Part shown: positions 4,562-6,130 of the stretch, in pieces
Layout of the letters: every line of letters starts with the position of its first letter
Position numbering within the stretch: position 1 is the first letter of the stretch
NCBI GenBank assembly: GCA_020631675.1
Contig: JAHDGT010000054.1
Coordinates: 9,145 to 15,274, forward strand
Direction: 5' to 3'
Origin: Bacteroidota bacterium
Lineage (GTDB): Bacteria; Bacteroidota; Bacteroidia; Chitinophagales; UBA2359
Length of the DNA: 6,130 nucleotides
The notes under the pieces: generated by a model
Databases searched by the model: none
The model's input: the letters and a program-made list of their open reading frames with translations, nothing else
What the model was told of the DNA's origin: nothing
Position numbers and translations under genes: made by a program

Positions 4562-6130
4562 ATGAGATCTATTCAACAATATATCGTAGCATATTTGCTG
4601 CTTGCCTTTGCTGGCTTTTTATTTTCTCAAAACTCATTCGCTCAATTAAACTCAGAGAATGATGGCTTTATCCAAGGCCAATATGTCGAAGTAGGTATTG
4701 ATGGAGAATGTGGTGTTCTGGGAAGCTCTCCTTACGGTGCAGGCCCGCCTGCGAGCGGTGGCGATTTTGGTGCTTATCACCCTAATTCTTATACAGGACT
4801 CGGTTTTGTGGCTAATCCCAATCAAGATGGATGGACCACTCAATGCGGAGACTACTTTTTACCAGGTGCTCCATTTGCCGGTTGGGCGCTTTCAGGAGGC
4901 GGGATTGACTATCTGAATAATGAACGTGATGGTGCTTGCTCTATTTCTGGTAGCATCACTTCTGTCTTGCAACCCTCTGCCAATGGAGGGGTAGCGGAAT
5001 TGATCTGGTCGGGTACATCCGATAACGGGCTAAGTGTTACCCAGACCTATGAAATTGGTGCTGGAGACCTCTTTTTTACCAATACAGTTGAAATCTGTAA
5101 TACAACAGCTAGTACCATTAATGGTGTTGCTTACGCACTGGGCTTTGACCCAGATAATGATGCGGCCATTTGGGGAGAATATTCTACTGTGAATACCATA
5201 ACCGACCAAGGAGGTGATGGTGATTTTAGCGGAACAGGGGGAAGCGGGGCCGAAATATGGGCCTTAGGTACTTCTGGAAGTGGTGGCTGCTTCTTGTCTC
5301 TTTATGCGGGTTGTGTGGATAATGATGAGGACGGTCAAAGAGACGATAATGCCTTTGTAGGTATGCTGAACTCTTTCAGTGTGCCTGCTGCGTCCACGCT
5401 TACAGGTGCGCCTTCCGGCTGGACGACTGGTGGCGTCCCTACTGCCAGCGGTTGGTCAACCGCTTTGACCAGCGAAGGAGTCGATTATAATGCTGACAGT
5501 GCTTTAGGTATCGCATATGATCTCGGTGATTTAGTATCAGGAGAATGTAAGCAAGCCATTGTGGTATTCGAATTGAGTCCAGGTGCTTCCAGCATTAGCT
5601 TTGACCCAGTAGAAGATGTTGAGATTGATCTACCAGGGTATCAATTCTGTGGCGAAACAGATGGTCCTGTTCCAACAGTGAATGGTTTTGATGGTTTGGG
5701 TGAATATTCCTTCGGTAATAGTTCTACCACAGCTGATGATGGTATCGCTACGATCGACCCTGTTACAGGTGTGATCAGCAATGGGGTAATAGGTAGTACC
5801 TATACTGTTGTGTTTTTCTCTGACTTAAATGGTAATGGTATTCTTGATGGTTGTTCTGACATCTCTACTTCGGTTGAGGTTGATTTTGTGCCTTGTTGTG
5901 AGGTATATGCCACACCTTCTGAAACAGAAGTCTGCCCGGGAGATGAGGTCACGATCAGCTACTCTGATTTTATTACTGGTACTGCTGTACCCATATCTTA
6001 TGAGTGGACAGGAGATACCGCACCATTATCAGCCACTGATGTGGCCGAGCCGACCTTCAGTGCCTTCTCATCAGGTAACTATAACCTAACCCTGACCATG
6101 GAAACGGATAATGGTTGTATTGAAAGTACT
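4562..6130 (+). CDS. Large exported surface protein with calcium-loop motifs and Ig/PKD-like module (3'-partial)
   Basis: The frame is open for 523 codons from ATG 4562 to the window end. Residues 1-27 form a signal peptide: MRS start, hydrophobic core about 7-21, likely cleavage after NSFA before Q28. Residues 28 to about 340 are an unrecognised beta-rich domain holding a DPDND motif (196-200) and a D-x-D-x-D-G-x-x-D loop (253-261), the calcium-loop pattern of EF-hand and thrombospondin type 3 sequences. Residues about 342-446 form an Ig-like module with a second loop, D-x-N-x-N-G-x-x-D (421-429), ending in Cys-Cys (445-446). Residues 447-523 look PKD-like, with ISYEWTGD, a SGNYNLTLTMETDNGC strand, and then the edge. 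By analogy with the gene ending at 3491, the missing end probably carries more such modules and a T9SS sorting or gliding-motility-associated C-terminal domain; this is inference. It probably forms an operon with the small gene 25 nt upstream. Role: likely cell-surface or secreted adhesin/matrix protein; no enzyme motif is visible. Confidence 0.9.
   Translation, partial: MRSIQQYIVAYLLLAFAGFLFSQNSFAQLNSENDGFIQGQYVEVGIDGECGVLGSSPYGAGPPASGGDFGAYHPNSYTGLGFVANPNQDGWTTQCGDYFLPGAPFAGWALSGGGIDYLNNERDGACSISGSITSVLQPSANGGVAELIWSGTSDNGLSVTQTYEIGAGDLFFTNTVEICNTTASTINGVAYALGFDPDNDAAIWGEYSTVNTITDQGGDGDFSGTGGSGAEIWALGTSGSGGCFLSLYAGCVDNDEDGQRDDNAFVGMLNSFSVPAASTLTGAPSGWTTGGVPTASGWSTALTSEGVDYNADSALGIAYDLGDLVSGECKQAIVVFELSPGASSISFDPVEDVEIDLPGYQFCGETDGPVPTVNGFDGLGEYSFGNSSTTADDGIATIDPVTGVISNGVIGSTYTVVFFSDLNGNGILDGCSDISTSVEVDFVPCCEVYATPSETEVCPGDEVTISYSDFITGTAVPISYEWTGDTAPLSATDVAEPTFSAFSSGNYNLTLTMETDNGCIEST
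5894..6130 (+). other. PKD-like module of the second large surface protein (partial)
   Basis: After the Cys-Cys pair (5894-5899) the sequence runs ATPSETEVCPGDEVTIS, then YEWTGD, then EPTFSAFSSGNYNLTLT and DNGC. The C-P-G-D-E-V-T opening, Y-x-W core and G-x-Y-x-[VL]-T-L-T closing strand are typical of PKD/Ig-like folds in Bacteroidota surface proteins. The domain is nearly complete at the window edge. Confidence 0.65.

Noticed and set aside
4652..4916. Small frames on both strands inside the second large gene
   Set aside because: They lie in other frames of a continuous 523-codon gene that has a signal peptide and recognisable modules.
5829..6089. An 86-codon + strand frame near the window end
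   Set aside because: It overlaps, in another frame, the PKD-like module of the large gene; the hydrophobic, Leu/Val-rich product is an out-of-frame artefact.

Overview
The window looks like accessory surface-protein territory of a Bacteroidota bacterium, most likely a Saprospiria-type (Lewinella/Haliscomenobacter-like) marine or aquatic lineage; the class-level placement is inference. The support is a clear type IX secretion system (T9SS) type A C-terminal sorting domain, long Ig/PKD/SprB-like modules rich in Asp, Thr, Gly and poor in Lys/Arg, signal peptides ending before Gln, absence of Shine-Dalgarno sequences, and TAnnTTTG-type promoter boxes. No mobile-element genes, RNA genes, CRISPR array or defence genes are visible.

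Layout, all genes on the + strand: (1) positions 1-3491 hold the C-terminal 1162 residues of a giant secreted multidomain protein whose start lies outside the window. It has three tandem Ig-like repeats, further beta-rich modules, two SprB-like repeats and the T9SS sorting domain. (2) A strong intrinsic terminator follows at 3556-3593. (3) Positions 3594-4233 form a 640-nt gene-free spacer in two halves. The first (to about 3890, about 49% G+C by hand count of 3601-3900) is packed with inverted repeats and a heptamer tandem repeat. The second (3901-4200, about 25% G+C) looks like a regulatory region, with a direct repeat, two palindromes and two candidate promoters. (4) Positions 4234-4536 encode a 100-residue exported protein ending in a SHOCT-like helical motif. 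(5) After 25 nt, an open frame starts at 4562 and runs off the window end (523 residues visible). It is a second large exported protein with a signal peptide, an unrecognised beta-rich N-terminal domain with calcium-loop motifs, and an Ig/PKD-like module.

Genes 2 and 3 are probably one transcription unit, separated from gene 1 by the terminator. Both start codons follow the same 10-mer (TCACTCCTAA) at 11-12 nt. Genes 1 and 3 share module style, including a Cys-Cys pair at module boundaries, and probably both produce cell-surface or secreted adhesin/matrix-like proteins. I see no enzyme active site in the visible part of either. The most unusual items are the structured intergenic element, the repeated leader motif, and a SHOCT-like motif in an exported small protein. 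None by itself demonstrates a new system.
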